From Pseudomonas lini (lineage in GTDB: Bacteria; Pseudomonadota; Gammaproteobacteria; Pseudomonadales; Pseudomonadaceae), in the NCBI RefSeq assembly GCF_001042905.1, contig NZ_JYLB01000005.1, forward strand, positions 496,001 to 560,000: a stretch of 64,000 bases of DNA, given 5' to 3'. How positions within the stretch are numbered: the stretch's first letter is position 1; each line of letters begins with the position of its first letter. Below are positions 31,679-42,600 of the stretch, one piece after another. A program made the position numbers and the translations under genes. The notes under the pieces were generated by a model, which made no database searches, was not told the DNA's origin, and saw nothing but the letters and a program-made list of their open reading frames with translations.

Positions 31679-33001
31679 ATGTCCACCGCCTTACGCCCCT
31701 CGGCCTGCCCGGGGTTGCTGCGTATTGTCCCGGCACTGGATGGCGGCATTTGTCGGATCAAATTGAACGGCGGCTCAATCAGCGCCGCCCAGGCTGAAGC
31801 GGTGGCCAGCGCGGCCGAGCGGTTTGCCGGGGGCGTGATTGAAGCAACCAACCGCGCCAACCTGCAGATTCGCGGGATTGGCAGCGAGCAGACGGCCTTG
31901 ATCGACAGCCTGCTCGCCGCAGGATTGGGCCCGCGTACCTCGGCGGGCGACGATGTACGCAATCTGATGCTCAGCCCGAGCGCCGGGATCGACCGGCAGA
32001 TGTTGCTCGATACGCGCCCGTTGGCCGAACAGATCCTCACCAGCCTGCAAAGCCATGAGCGTTTTCACCAATTGAGCGCCAAATTTGCCGTGCAGCTCGA
32101 TGGCGGCGAAAGCCTGGCGATGCTCGAACATCCTCACGACCTGTGGTTGAGCGCCGTTGAGCAAGAAGGCGAGTGCGTGTTGGCCTTCGGTTTGGCGGGT
32201 TGCCCGACTCAGGCTCCGTCGGGCGCGGTGCGACTGGAGGATGGCCATGCGCTGGTGATCGCGGTGCTTGAGTTGTTCCTCGATCTGGCGCGTCCGGACC
32301 AGACGCGCATGCGTCATCTGCTGGCCGAGTACCCGGTTGCCGGGTTTGTCGCTCAAGTGGCCGAACGTGTGCCGCTACTGTCCATCGTGAGCGGGTCACG
32401 CGTTACGAACTCGAACGTTCTGCACTCTCGTGTTCTGCACATAGGCGCTCATCCTCAGCGTGAAACCGGCCGTGTTTATGTCGGGGCGACGCCGCCTCTG
32501 GGCCGACTCGATCCCGCCATGCTTCGGGGCGCGGCACAACTGGCCCGTGAACGAGGTGACGGCAGCCTGCGTTTCACACCTTGGCAAAGCCTGCTGTTGC
32601 CCGATATCCACGAACTCGATGCTGCTCAAGTTATCCACAGCCTGGAAAATTTGCGCCTGCGCTGTTCGGCAGACGACGCCTTGGCGCATCTGATCGCCTG
32701 CACCGGTTCGGCGGGTTGCGGCAAAGGCCTGTCCGACACCAAAGGCGATGCCCTGCAACTGGCGACGTTGTTGCAACGTCACGGCCAAGTCTTTGATGTG
32801 CATCTGTCTGGCTGTACGCGTTCCTGCGCGGCGGCGCACATCACGCCAGCGACGTTGCTGGCCGTCTCACCCGGTCACTACGACCTCTATTTTCGCGACG
32901 CAGCTCAGCCGGGTTTCGGCGCGCTGCAAGCACGCAATCTTACTATTGAAGCGGTCGCGACCTTGCTCGACGCCCGCTCACGGAGCTCCCTTGATGCTTG
33001 A
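31679..33001 (+). CDS. cobG: Precorrin-3B synthase
   Basis: A 440-residue iron-sulfur monooxygenase of the aerobic cobalamin pathway. It hydroxylates precorrin-3A at C20 with lactone formation. The fold resembles nitrite/sulfite reductase half-repeats. The Fe-S/cofactor Cys blocks CTGSAGCGKGLSDTKGDA and SGCTRSCAA are clear near residues 340-385. CobG is the oxygen-dependent enzyme, so this organism uses the aerobic route. The start at 31679 (MSTALRPSACPGLLRIVP) is favoured over longer in-frame starts. It overlaps cobH by eight bases. Confidence 0.94.
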   Translation: MSTALRPSACPGLLRIVPALDGGICRIKLNGGSISAAQAEAVASAAERFAGGVIEATNRANLQIRGIGSEQTALIDSLLAAGLGPRTSAGDDVRNLMLSPSAGIDRQMLLDTRPLAEQILTSLQSHERFHQLSAKFAVQLDGGESLAMLEHPHDLWLSAVEQEGECVLAFGLAGCPTQAPSGAVRLEDGHALVIAVLELFLDLARPDQTRMRHLLAEYPVAGFVAQVAERVPLLSIVSGSRVTNSNVLHSRVLHIGAHPQRETGRVYVGATPPLGRLDPAMLRGAAQLARERGDGSLRFTPWQSLLLPDIHELDAAQVIHSLENLRLRCSADDALAHLIACTGSAGCGKGLSDTKGDALQLATLLQRHGQVFDVHLSGCTRSCAAAHITPATLLAVSPGHYDLYFRDAAQPGFGALQARNLTIEAVATLLDARSRSSLDA

Positions 33002-33620
33002 TTACATCCGCGACGGTCAGGAGATCTATCGCAACTCCTTCGCGATCATTCGCGCCGAGGCCAACCTGGCGCGCATTCCGGCCGATCTGGAGAAACTCGC
33101 GGTGCGGGTGATCCACGCCTGCGGCATGGTCGAGGCCATCGACGGGCTGCAATTTTCCGAAGGCGCCGGCAAGGCCGGGCGCGATGCGTTGGCGGCTGGT
33201 GCACCGATTCTGTGCGACGCGCGGATGGTCAGCGAAGGCGTGACCCGCGCGCGTTTGCCGGCCAATAACCCAGTGATCTGCACCCTGCGCGATGACAGCG
33301 TCCCGGAGCTTGCCCGCGAGTTGGGCAACACCCGTTCCGCTGCCGCGCTGGAACTGTGGCGTCCGCACCTGGAGGGCAGCGTGGTGGTGATCGGCAATGC
33401 GCCGACCGCGCTGTTTTATCTGCTGGAGATGCTCGACGCCGGCGCGCCGAAACCGGCGCTGATCCTCGGCTTCCCGGTGGGTTTCGTCGGCGCCGCCGAA
33501 TCCAAGGCGATGCTCGCGGCGGACAGCCGTGGCGTGCCTTTCGTCATCATGCAAGGCCGGTTGGGCGGTAGTGCCATGGCCGCCGCCGCCGTCAATGCCC
33601 TCGCCACGGAGATCGAATGA
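32994..33620 (+). CDS. cobH: Precorrin-8X methylmutase
   Basis: A 208-residue enzyme moving the methyl from C11 to C12 to give hydrogenobyrinate. The start is MLDYIRDGQEIYRNSFAIIRAEA, with RVIHACGMVE (the catalytic His region) near residue 40, PILCDARMVSEGVT, and the C-terminal GFPVGFVGAAESK. The ATG overlaps the cobG end, and the stop overlaps the cobI start by four bases. Confidence 0.97.
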   Translation: MLDYIRDGQEIYRNSFAIIRAEANLARIPADLEKLAVRVIHACGMVEAIDGLQFSEGAGKAGRDALAAGAPILCDARMVSEGVTRARLPANNPVICTLRDDSVPELARELGNTRSAAALELWRPHLEGSVVVIGNAPTALFYLLEMLDAGAPKPALILGFPVGFVGAAESKAMLAADSRGVPFVIMQGRLGGSAMAAAAVNALATEIE

Positions 33621-34351
33621 TGCAGCAACCTGGACGTTTGATTGGCCTGGGCGTCGGCCCCGGTGATCCGGAACTGATTACCGTCAAAGCCTTGCGCCTG
33701 TTGCGCGAATCTCCGGTGGTGGCGTACTTCGTCGCCAAGGGCAAGAAGGGCAATGCGTTCGGCATCATCGAAGCGCATCTGCAGGACGCACAAACCCTGC
33801 TGCCGCTGGTGTATCCGGTGACCACCGAAGCGCTGCCGGCGCCGTTGTCGTACGAACAAGTGATCAGCGATTTCTACGATGCGGCCGGCGAACAACTCGC
33901 CGCGCATCTGGATGCGGGCCGTGACGTGGCGGTGATCTGCGAAGGCGATCCGTTCTTCTACGGCTCCTACATGTACCTGCACGATCGTCTGGCTGAACGC
34001 TATGAAGCCGAAGTGGTGCCGGGCGTCTGCTCGATGCTCGGCGGTGCGTCGGTACTCGGTGCGCCGCTGGTGTATCGCAATCAGAGCCTGTCGGTGTTGT
34101 CGGGTGTACTGCCCCACGAAGACCTCAAGCGGCGACTGGCCGATGCTGATGCGGCGGTGATCATGAAACTGGGGCGCAACTTTCCCAAGGTCCGTCAGGT
34201 GCTCGAAGAGCTCGGTCTGGCCGAGCGTGCGCTGTACGTCGAGCGCGCGACTATGGCCAATCAGAAAATCGTCCCGCTGGATCAGGTCGAGCCGATGTCC
34301 TCGCCGTATTTCTCGCTGATCATCGTTCCCGGTGAAAGGTGGCAAGGCTGA
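33617..34351 (+). CDS. cobI: Precorrin-2 C20-methyltransferase
   Basis: A 244-residue SAM-dependent methylase of the tetrapyrrole methylase family. The start has LIGLGVGPGDPELITVKALRLL (the GxGPGD motif), then VAVICEGDPFFYGSYMYL (GDP-Y motif), VVPGVCSMLGGASVLG and SVLSGVLPHEDLK. It adds the C20 methyl to precorrin-2. An ATG-ATG start follows the cobH stop; its own stop overlaps the cobJ ATG by one base (TGATG). Confidence 0.96.
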   Translation: MMQQPGRLIGLGVGPGDPELITVKALRLLRESPVVAYFVAKGKKGNAFGIIEAHLQDAQTLLPLVYPVTTEALPAPLSYEQVISDFYDAAGEQLAAHLDAGRDVAVICEGDPFFYGSYMYLHDRLAERYEAEVVPGVCSMLGGASVLGAPLVYRNQSLSVLSGVLPHEDLKRRLADADAAVIMKLGRNFPKVRQVLEELGLAERALYVERATMANQKIVPLDQVEPMSSPYFSLIIVPGERWQG

Positions 34352-36054
34352 TGGCCCATTCCGCTCCGGCGATTGTCATCCTCGGCAATGGCAGCCTCGC
34401 GACCGCGCGCAAGATTCAGCAGGTGTACCCGGGCGCACTGATCCATGGATTGGCCGAACGGGTCGACGGGGCGGACCGTGTTTATCACGAGTTCGGCGCG
34501 ACCCTGCGCGAACTCTATCAACAAGACACGCCGATCATCGCGCTGTGCGCCGCCGGGATTGTGATCCGCACCCTGGCGCCATTGCTGTTGGAAAAAGGTG
34601 CCGAGCCGCCGGTGCTGGCCGTGGCCGAAGACGGCAGCGCGGTGGTGCCACTGCTCGGCGGTCTTGGCGGGGTGAATGTCATGGCACGGGAGATTGCCGC
34701 TGGCCTCGACGTCACGGCGGCGATCACTACCAGCGGTGAATTGCGTTTCGGCACCTGCCTGCTCAATCCACCCAGCGGCTATGCCTTGGGCGATCTGGAG
34801 CTGGGCAAGCGCTTCGTCTCGGACTTGCTGGCCGGCGAACACGTGCGCATCGAAGGCGCTGCGCCCTGGTTGGCGCAAGCACAATTGCCAGAAGACCCTC
34901 AGGCGCATTTGTCGATCCATGTCGGCAGCGCCGAACGGACGCCGGCCGCCAATGAATTGTTGATCTACCCGCGCAGTGTCTTGCTGGCGGTCAGCGCCAG
35001 TGTGGCGGATTTGCCCCAGGCGATTCGCGCGGCGCTGCGTCAGGCGCGAGTTGCCGGGCAATCGCTGGCGTGCATGCTGGCGCCGGTCACGGAGATGGCC
35101 AGCCCGGCATTGCGCGAAGCGGCGCTTGAGTTGGGTGTGCCGCTGCGTTTTGCGTCGACCGCCAGCGATGCCAGTGAGTTGGCTCGCGGGTCCGTTCCCG
35201 GCGCGACAATTATCTCGATCGACACGAACCTGGCGTTGGCAATCGCTGAACAACCGCTGGACATCGCGCGGATAGGCCGCCCTCGCGGTCGGCTGGCGGT
35301 GATCGGCCTGGGCCCGGGTGCTGCCGAATTGATGGTGCCTGCGGTGAAGGCTGAATTAGCCAGAGCCACGGATGTGCTCGGCTATGAAACCTATGTACGC
35401 ATGGCCGGCCCGTTTCGGCCGGATCAAGTGCTGCACTGCACCGACAACCGCGAGGAGATGCAGCGTGCTCGTCACGCCTTCGAACTGGCGGCCCAGGGGC
35501 GTTCGGTGATTGTGGTCTCGTCCGGTGACCCCGGCGTGTTCGCCATGGCCGCCGCGGTGCTCGAAGCGTTGCACGAGTCGAGTGACCCGGCCTGGCACAG
35601 CGTCGATCTGGAGATTCTGCCCGGGGTTTCCGCTTCACTGGCGACGGCTGCTCAGGCCGGTGCGCCGTTGGGGCATGACTTCTGCGTGATGTCGCTGTCG
35701 GACAACCTCAAGCCGTGGTCGATCATCGAGAAGCGTCTGGACCTGGCCGCCGAAGCCGATCTGGCGCTGGCTTTCTATAACCCGATATCCCGTTCTCGGC
35801 CGTGGCAGTTAGGCCGTGCTCTGGAAATCGTTGCACAGCACCGTACGCCGCAAACTCCGGTGGTTCTGGGCCGTGATATCGGCCGGCCCGGCCAGACGCT
35901 GCGGGTCACCACACTCGGTGAGCTCACGCCTGACCAAGTGGACATGCGCACCATGGTGCTGATCGGCTCGTCCACCACCTGCGTGTTCCCCCGTGCCGAG
36001 GGTGGCGACTGGGTGTACACACCGCGCTGGTATGGCAGCAAACCCCTCTGCTGA
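34351..36054 (+). CDS. cobJ: Precorrin-3B C17-methyltransferase with an N-terminal CbiG-like region (fusion)
   Basis: A 567-residue fusion. Residues 1-300 are CbiG-like: an N-domain with IALCAAGIVIRTLAPLLLEKG, LGGLGGVNVMAREIA and ITTSGELRFGTCLLNPP, then a CobE/CbiG-C-like part with LLAVSASVADLPQAIRAALRQA. Residues 305-567 are the CobJ methylase, with AVIGLGPGAAELMVPA, VIVVSSGDPGVFAMAAAV, EILPGVSASLATAAQAGAPLGHDFCVMSLSD and LAFYNPISRSRPWQLGRA. CobJ methylates C17 with ring contraction. The fused CbiG part may help lactone opening. ATG start coupled to cobI; a GTG 12 bases upstream is possible. Confidence 0.94.
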   Translation: MAHSAPAIVILGNGSLATARKIQQVYPGALIHGLAERVDGADRVYHEFGATLRELYQQDTPIIALCAAGIVIRTLAPLLLEKGAEPPVLAVAEDGSAVVPLLGGLGGVNVMAREIAAGLDVTAAITTSGELRFGTCLLNPPSGYALGDLELGKRFVSDLLAGEHVRIEGAAPWLAQAQLPEDPQAHLSIHVGSAERTPAANELLIYPRSVLLAVSASVADLPQAIRAALRQARVAGQSLACMLAPVTEMASPALREAALELGVPLRFASTASDASELARGSVPGATIISIDTNLALAIAEQPLDIARIGRPRGRLAVIGLGPGAAELMVPAVKAELARATDVLGYETYVRMAGPFRPDQVLHCTDNREEMQRARHAFELAAQGRSVIVVSSGDPGVFAMAAAVLEALHESSDPAWHSVDLEILPGVSASLATAAQAGAPLGHDFCVMSLSDNLKPWSIIEKRLDLAAEADLALAFYNPISRSRPWQLGRALEIVAQHRTPQTPVVLGRDIGRPGQTLRVTTLGELTPDQVDMRTMVLIGSSTTCVFPRAEGGDWVYTPRWYGSKPLC

Positions 36055-36058
36055 ACCC

Positions 36059-36083
36059 AGGCGGCCCGCTCGGGCCGCCTCCT
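36059..36083 (+). terminator. Candidate terminator of the cobGHIJ operon
   Basis: A GC-rich stem, aggcggccc and gggccgcct (36059-36079), four to five bases after the cobJ stop. It is followed only by cctt, so termination is less certain than the hairpin itself. Confidence 0.55.
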
Positions 36084-36606
36084 TCACTGAATCCCGTTAT
36101 TTTCCCGATTGTTTCGGCATTTGTGCGCGTAAGCCTGTTCGGTTGTTTGAGTGGGACTGGGTCGTCTGTCCAGGAAGAACTTTGATCTTGCATTGTAGGA
36201 AGTTCTACTTTGATGCGGGTGTTTTTCAAGGTGTGACGATTCATGGTTTAAGACGACTGTTATAAGGTCGGGCTTATGCAGGCCTTTTTCGGGGCTCTAA
36301 TGTGTATGTCATCAGTAAATGAAGCGGTGTGAGTTAAGTCTGTAACAGTGGGTGTGGTATTGGCTTTGTAATTAATTGAATTCCTTGTGAGTTGAGCTGT
36401 GTTTGGGTGGTGGGTTAGTTTTGTTTTGCACTTTGTTGGTGTTAATTGGGTGTGGAAGGTTGATGTAGTATTTTTTCGGTCTTAAGCGTATTGATATTTC
36501 GAGGTTTGCTCAGAAGGGGTGACACTTTTTTATTGAGAATAAGTGTGAGTGTCTGAGTTGGAATCATCATTGTCCAGAGTCGATCCCGGCTATTTATATA
36601 CGATAA
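36084..36606. other. AT-rich upstream region of the first toxin gene
   Basis: About 520 bases clearly richer in A+T than the flanking DNA, with no recognisable gene. Likely promoter and leader DNA. A weak sigma-70-like pair (TTGTCC at 36570-36575, TTTATA at 36593-36598, 17-base spacer) lies just before the toxin. Base composition of this kind is typical of horizontally acquired or silenced (H-NS/MvaT-bound) DNA, which is inference. Confidence 0.6.
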
Positions 36607-36621
36607 ATGGAAGTGTTGTTT

Positions 36622-39600
36622 ATGAGTGAGTCTAAGTTTTCTGTTGCGGATGGCTATGTCAATTTTGTGGATCTGTTTAATCGTGGCGACCTTGAACAGG
36701 CCTTGATATCGTACAAGGGTACCGATCAATACGATGCGGTGCTCCGATATTACTTCGGGTGTTTCGGCGTGCTGGACTCTCCACAAATGTTGGAGCCATT
36801 GGGTCTGCTCAAGCAGGCTTTGGGTGCCTTGGAAGGAAGTAGCCGGCGCCGCCGCGCGGCAGAATCGGAACTGCCCATGAGTCCTGGTGTTGCCGGGACT
36901 CCTGATTTGGCGGACCTCTACAACAGAGTCGAGGGTTTTGAGACGCGCCTGCACAACGGCCTCGAACAGCTGAAGTTACCCGCCACCGAAGTGCCGAAGA
37001 ATCTGCACTTTGTCTGGCTGGGCGGCGGTGTCGGGGCGATTCAGCGCGACTACATCAATATCTGGAAGCGGGTGATGGCCAAGGACGGCTACCAGCTGAA
37101 TGTCTGGTATGACAGCGATGGGCTACTGGTTCACGAAACCAACCGAATCATTGTCGAGGCGGCGAAGGCTGATGTGTTGTCCGGCGATGGGCTAAAGGTT
37201 ACTACCGGTCATGATTTGGCAGATCGGTATGAAGAGCGAGCCACTGCGTTGAAGCGCCAGATGTATATGCACATCAATAAGGCAACCGAACTCGGTCAGA
37301 GTGCTGATCAGGCGCGAATAGACTTGCTGGTTCGCGGCTACGGGCAAGACGAGGTAACCCTGCGCACGTTAAGGGATAAAAATGCTCAAGTCATGGGCAG
37401 TCTCAATGACGAACACATCCGGTTGCGCGATGTTCATGAACTCCAGGCATTCTCTCGACTGAGTGATTTCTATAACCGTGAAATGTCCTTGCGCGGCAAT
37501 CTCGCGGCAGCCTCGGACATTGTGCGGGTGCTGGTAGAACAGGGTGAGGGCGGGATCTACAGCGACGTGGATTTCTTGCCGCCGCTTGCTCAGAACATGG
37601 CTGGCATTGACATTAGCCAGCTAGAGTTCGACGCAAGGCTGGGTATTCTGCAATTGTTGCTGGACCACAATCCTCAATGGATGCCGGGTCGCCAGACGCT
37701 GCGCAGTCGCTATACCGACTACTCCAAACGAATCCCTGAGGCACATCGCGAAGCGCTGGAAAAGTTTGCCAAAAGCGCACCTTCGTTAGAGCAGGTATTT
37801 GTTTCGTTCGATGAACGTTATGTTCGGCCCGACAGTTTACGGTTGGCGATGATCGACAATGGCGAGTCCAACGCGCTGATTATTAGCCATCCCGGATCAG
37901 CTGCGCTGGAAGCCATCATCGAACGCTTCGAGATCCACCGGCGTGTACTGCTCGCGGTTGCGCTCGAGGCCGACAAGCGCAAAATCAAAAACTACGATGG
38001 CGATGGCATGTATGGGCTAACGGAGGAAGTGCTCAGGAACGAATTCGATATCGTCGACGAAAAAGCCGGCAGAGAGGATTTTCGCGCCAGTGACTTGTGT
38101 AGGGGGATCGCCGATTACTTCAGTGACGGCATCCGTCCCAACGCCCAGGGGTCGATATTCTTGACGGGACCGGGGGCTGTGCGTGCCGGTCTGTTGGACT
38201 TCGAAAGCAAGTTCTTGACGCCGGGGGGCGCTGACGCATTTCGGGATGCCATGCGGTTGCACTCCGGGTTCAACAACGCTACGGAGGAGGATAGGGACCA
38301 CTCGTGGAAAGAAAATGCTGAGAATACGGAGGCCTGGTTCGAAGCGGAAAAAAAGCGTTGGACCGATGGCGAACTGAAAGCCCGCTACACAGGACACATG
38401 GCAGAACTGCTCAAGCACCAGAGCATTGAGTTTGAGGAAGGCTGGCCGGTAATCGAGGGGCGCCATGTACTGTCCACGAACCTGTTGCAGCATCTGGCTG
38501 ACGAGCTGGGCGAGCCGTTCATGCGCATGATGAATCGTAGCCATAACGGTGCGGTGATCTTCGACAAGGCTGTGCCACTGAGCTTCGATGATCGCCAGTC
38601 GATCCTTGCCCAACGTACCGATGCACGGCCGCCTGCATCATTGAGTGATCCGCAGACGCAACAGCTGCCTATCGATGAACTTCTGAGCGGACTTGCCAAG
38701 GGCACGGTTGAAGTCGTCCAGTTGAGTCCCTTGCAGCGTCTGCTGCTCGGCGCCTTGACCGGTGCGCAGGCATTGGATAATCGCAGCTTTGACGCGGTTC
38801 GCCCGCAACTGGAAAACCTCGCCAACAGCTTCGGTGAACTGGGGACGGCGGGCCGCTACGCGGCGATCGAACACATGCTTTACCAACATCAGGCTCCGGC
38901 GTTTCTGGCCGGGCTTGCCAGCCCTGCCGATCATCCGCCGGTGCATTCGGAAACTGCTCTGGGGCTGAAGAAAAATGCGCTGGAACAACCGTTGACTTTG
39001 CGCCAGTGGGGCAAGCACATCGCCAGAATCCAGCAGGTGGCGAAACTTGAATACCGTGACCAGGTTGTCGAGCGCGTCGGTGTTGTTCTGGACGGTTTTG
39101 AAGCGGGCACCATCAAGCTTGTGCCGCAGGATTTACTCTTGCAGGGCGTCGGTGACTCGGTGGGCGGACGTTGTTATCCACTGGCCCTGGTGATGGCGGC
39201 AGCGTTATCGGAGGGGAAGGCCGCGGCCAACACCTTGCGTGAGCGATTCTATCTGGGGGTTATCGAGCCGCAAGGGAGCGATTCAGCGATCTTTCTGCAG
39301 AGCCTGGAGGCGTTGCGGGATGTACAGCTCAATGAGGTGGGCAACGCGCTGGCGCGCTCGGATCTGAATCAGGTCGTGGACATTCTAGAAGCCAGAACAG
39401 CCACCAGTACGCTGATGCTCAACTCCGATAATCACGCCATGCTGGTGGCTAAAACCATTGAGGGCGAGCGCAGCACGTATCACTTTTACGATCCGAATTT
39501 TGGCGTATTCGAGTTCGAGGACCCGACGCTGTTCAGGCAGGCGCTGGTGCAGTTCTTCCTTGAACAGAAGATGGCCAGGCATTACGCGGCCTATGGTAAT

Positions 39601-42600
39601 GAGTCCCGTCCGACTTTCGATCTGATCGAACTGGAAGGCGCGCGGGTGTCGGGAGTGGCATTGCCGGGCGCAATTAGGGTCTCGGAACTGCTGCAACCCG
39701 GCACGTTGCCGGGACAGTCGCAACGCCCAGTCAGGCAGCGTCTGGCCAGTGCCCGCGGACAATCATTGATGAGTAACGATCGTCTGGGCAGTTGTCTATT
39801 GGCGCTGGACAGTCATTGGTGGGGGCAACAAATCGAGCAAGTGACAACTCGCCTCCGGCAGCAGAATCAGTTGGCACCACAGCTTGTGCCGTTGTTCGAA
39901 ACCCTGGAGATCACGCCGGACGGGACATACCGGATGAGCCTGATCGACCCTGCAAACCCTGAGCGCGTGGTACGAGTCATCACCGACGACCATCGACTCT
40001 TGCGCATTAAAAGCTACCTCTCGGAACGTTTTGCAGCCTTGGCCAATAAGTCGTCCGTCCCGGGCGATCCCGTCGATCCCACCGATGTGGGTAGCGTCCA
40101 TACCTTGAACGCCGGCTTCGCCATACAAGCGCTGATGAACGCGTTGAAGGGGAGGGAAGGACCTGATCGATCTCTGACCCTGGCTGTCCGGTTGCACGCT
40201 TATGTCAACTACGCACAGTTGGTGCATGGCAACGTTGTCGACATAGCGGGCCTGGTGGGTCTGGCCCGGCAGGCACTGGCTGAAGAGAAATTGATCGCCC
40301 ATACCGTCGCGCCAGTGGTCAAAGCGGCTGTGGGGCCTGCCGTGGGTGAAGCGACCGGAGGACTGTTGCAGTTGGCGAATGTCGGTTTCGACATTTATCA
40401 ATTGGCGACTGCGAAAAACGATGTCGAGCGCGCCCAGTTCGGGACGCAACTGGCTTTCGACTCGGCCAGTCTGGTGTTGGCGGTGGGCGCTTACGCTGCC
40501 GGCGCCACCATCGCCGGGGCGTTTCTGGGCGGGGCAGCCGTGATTCTGGCGGGGTTGGCAGTGGGGGTGGCGGCGCTGGTTCAGGGCTTTGCCACCATTG
40601 CCGAAGAAGCCAAACAGGTCGGGCTGTTTTTCGATGAAATCGAGAAGGCTCATCGTCAAGGCTATCGATTCGACAGCGCTTTGGCCGCATGGGTACCCCG
40701 TTCATCGCTGATCGTCCAGACGCTGGATCTGGCCGCCGGCAAGCTGCTGCTCGACAGCCCCAAGCTGTACCCGCTACGCGATCATTTCGGAGTGCCGACC
40801 TTTGACAACGATTACGAACGGGCGATCAATATACGTCGGGAGCTGGACCTTCCTAGCCAGATAAAATTCACTCCGCCCACCGGGCAAGTCATTGTGCTGC
40901 CCTGTACACCACAAACCTGTTACAGCTATGAGTACAAGGCGCTGCCCTTCGCAACGCTGCGCCATGACAGCGGGTTCGATACGGCCCGGCGTCTGGAGAA
41001 AAAGAAAGCGGACGGCGGATGGCTGTTCCTGTTTTCCTTCTATTCGTTTCCGAGTGAGTACATCCTTTATCGCCTGTTCCCGGCCTATCGACCAACAGTG
41101 ATCGATGTGCTGCTCGATGCCGTCGAGCGCTCGCTGGTGGTACCGGTTCTGCCCCCGGCATGGCATGGGAAAGTCGCCTATCGGATTCAGGGCGCCGGCA
41201 AGCAATGTGCATTGGTGCTCAATCCCGGGGTGAGTCTGACACTTGAGTCACCCAGCGTTACTACCTCCCGATGGGTGCTGGAGGCGGCGTGGGCCAGCGA
41301 GAGCGACGTTGTTCTGGACGGGTCTACGGGTCTGCAGATCGGCACCGTCAAGGTGGCGTTCACGGGCCGAGGTCTTCATGACGTTCTGATCCGGATCAGC
41401 AACAATCAGCTGTTCCAGCTCGATCGCGGAAAACGGCAGATGAACCTCGTCGAGCAGGATGTGCCCCCGGGCATGGATCGGCGGACGTTGCAGGAACATC
41501 TCAAGACCCTGGCTCAAGAGCATCATTTGGTGATGCCGTATACGCCGGTGCATAACTATCTGATTCCATTCGAGAGGCCGGATGAGCCCCGGTACACAAC
41601 CGCCTGGTACGACGCCAAGGAGGATCGCTTCCTGTACATCCGCAACGACGAGGTAGTGGGCGCCGATGAAGCATTGCTGGGGACGGTGGCTGGTGGCTAC
41701 GCCTATTACTACGAACCGCAGAATTTCTTGATATGGCAAGTCGACGCGGTCACCGGGCTGCTCAGTCATCGTTATCGGTTGCTGCCTAAATACACGGGAG
41801 CCACCATCAAGAGCGTAGAGGCGGACGCGCAGGGGGTGATTCACGTCGTACAGGAAATCGCTCACGAGGATAAGGCCAACGATGTACTGATCTACGTGAT
41901 CCATGACGGACAACTGCTGCTGAGCTCGGTCACCCGCGACATGGATCCGGCGCTGGAATCAGTCTTCAGTGCCAGCAACACACTGGCCGACTGGTCGCAG
42001 GTACTTGGCAGCTATTACACCTTTAAGCCTGTCGACAATGATGCCTTTGTTACCGTCGACTGGCAGCCGGCCCCCTTTGTTTCGGTCTGCTGGAAATTCG
42101 AAGCAAAGGCGCGGGACATGGCCTGGGTTCGTCACAGTGACCACCTGATCATCCGTCCCACTCCACGGCTCCATCGCGGGCGCGGCTGGGCAGATTCGAT
42201 CAAGAACATGACTGATCTGACGTTGCTCGCACCGGCTGACGGCAGCGATGTGTTTGTCATCTACGACAGGCTCAAGCAGCAGCTGTGCCGCAAGCAACGT
42301 ACCCTGGTGGATGGCAAAGGGCATTGGTCCCATACATGGGAACAGCCCGCGAAGCTGGTAAATGTCGTGGCAGTCGAAGGTGGGTACCTGGCGCTGACGT
42401 CGGAGGGCCTGTTCTTCAACCTGACCCCCCAGGGGTACCTGACGCTGGGAGGCCTTGGCGAGTCGTGGTTCAAGGATCGGATGCACTGGTGGTCCGCTTT
42501 GGAACCGCTTGCCCGGCAACACGTGGCCGAGCATTTTGCCCTTGTTGGCCTGAGCAACTTCAACGGCGACGCCAGGTTGTGCGCCTGGTACGTTGGCAAT

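Noticed and set aside
36442..36954. 170-codon minus-strand frame covering the toxin leader and start
   Set aside because: It overlaps the toxin start, has no motif, and low-complexity translation of AT-rich DNA at its end.
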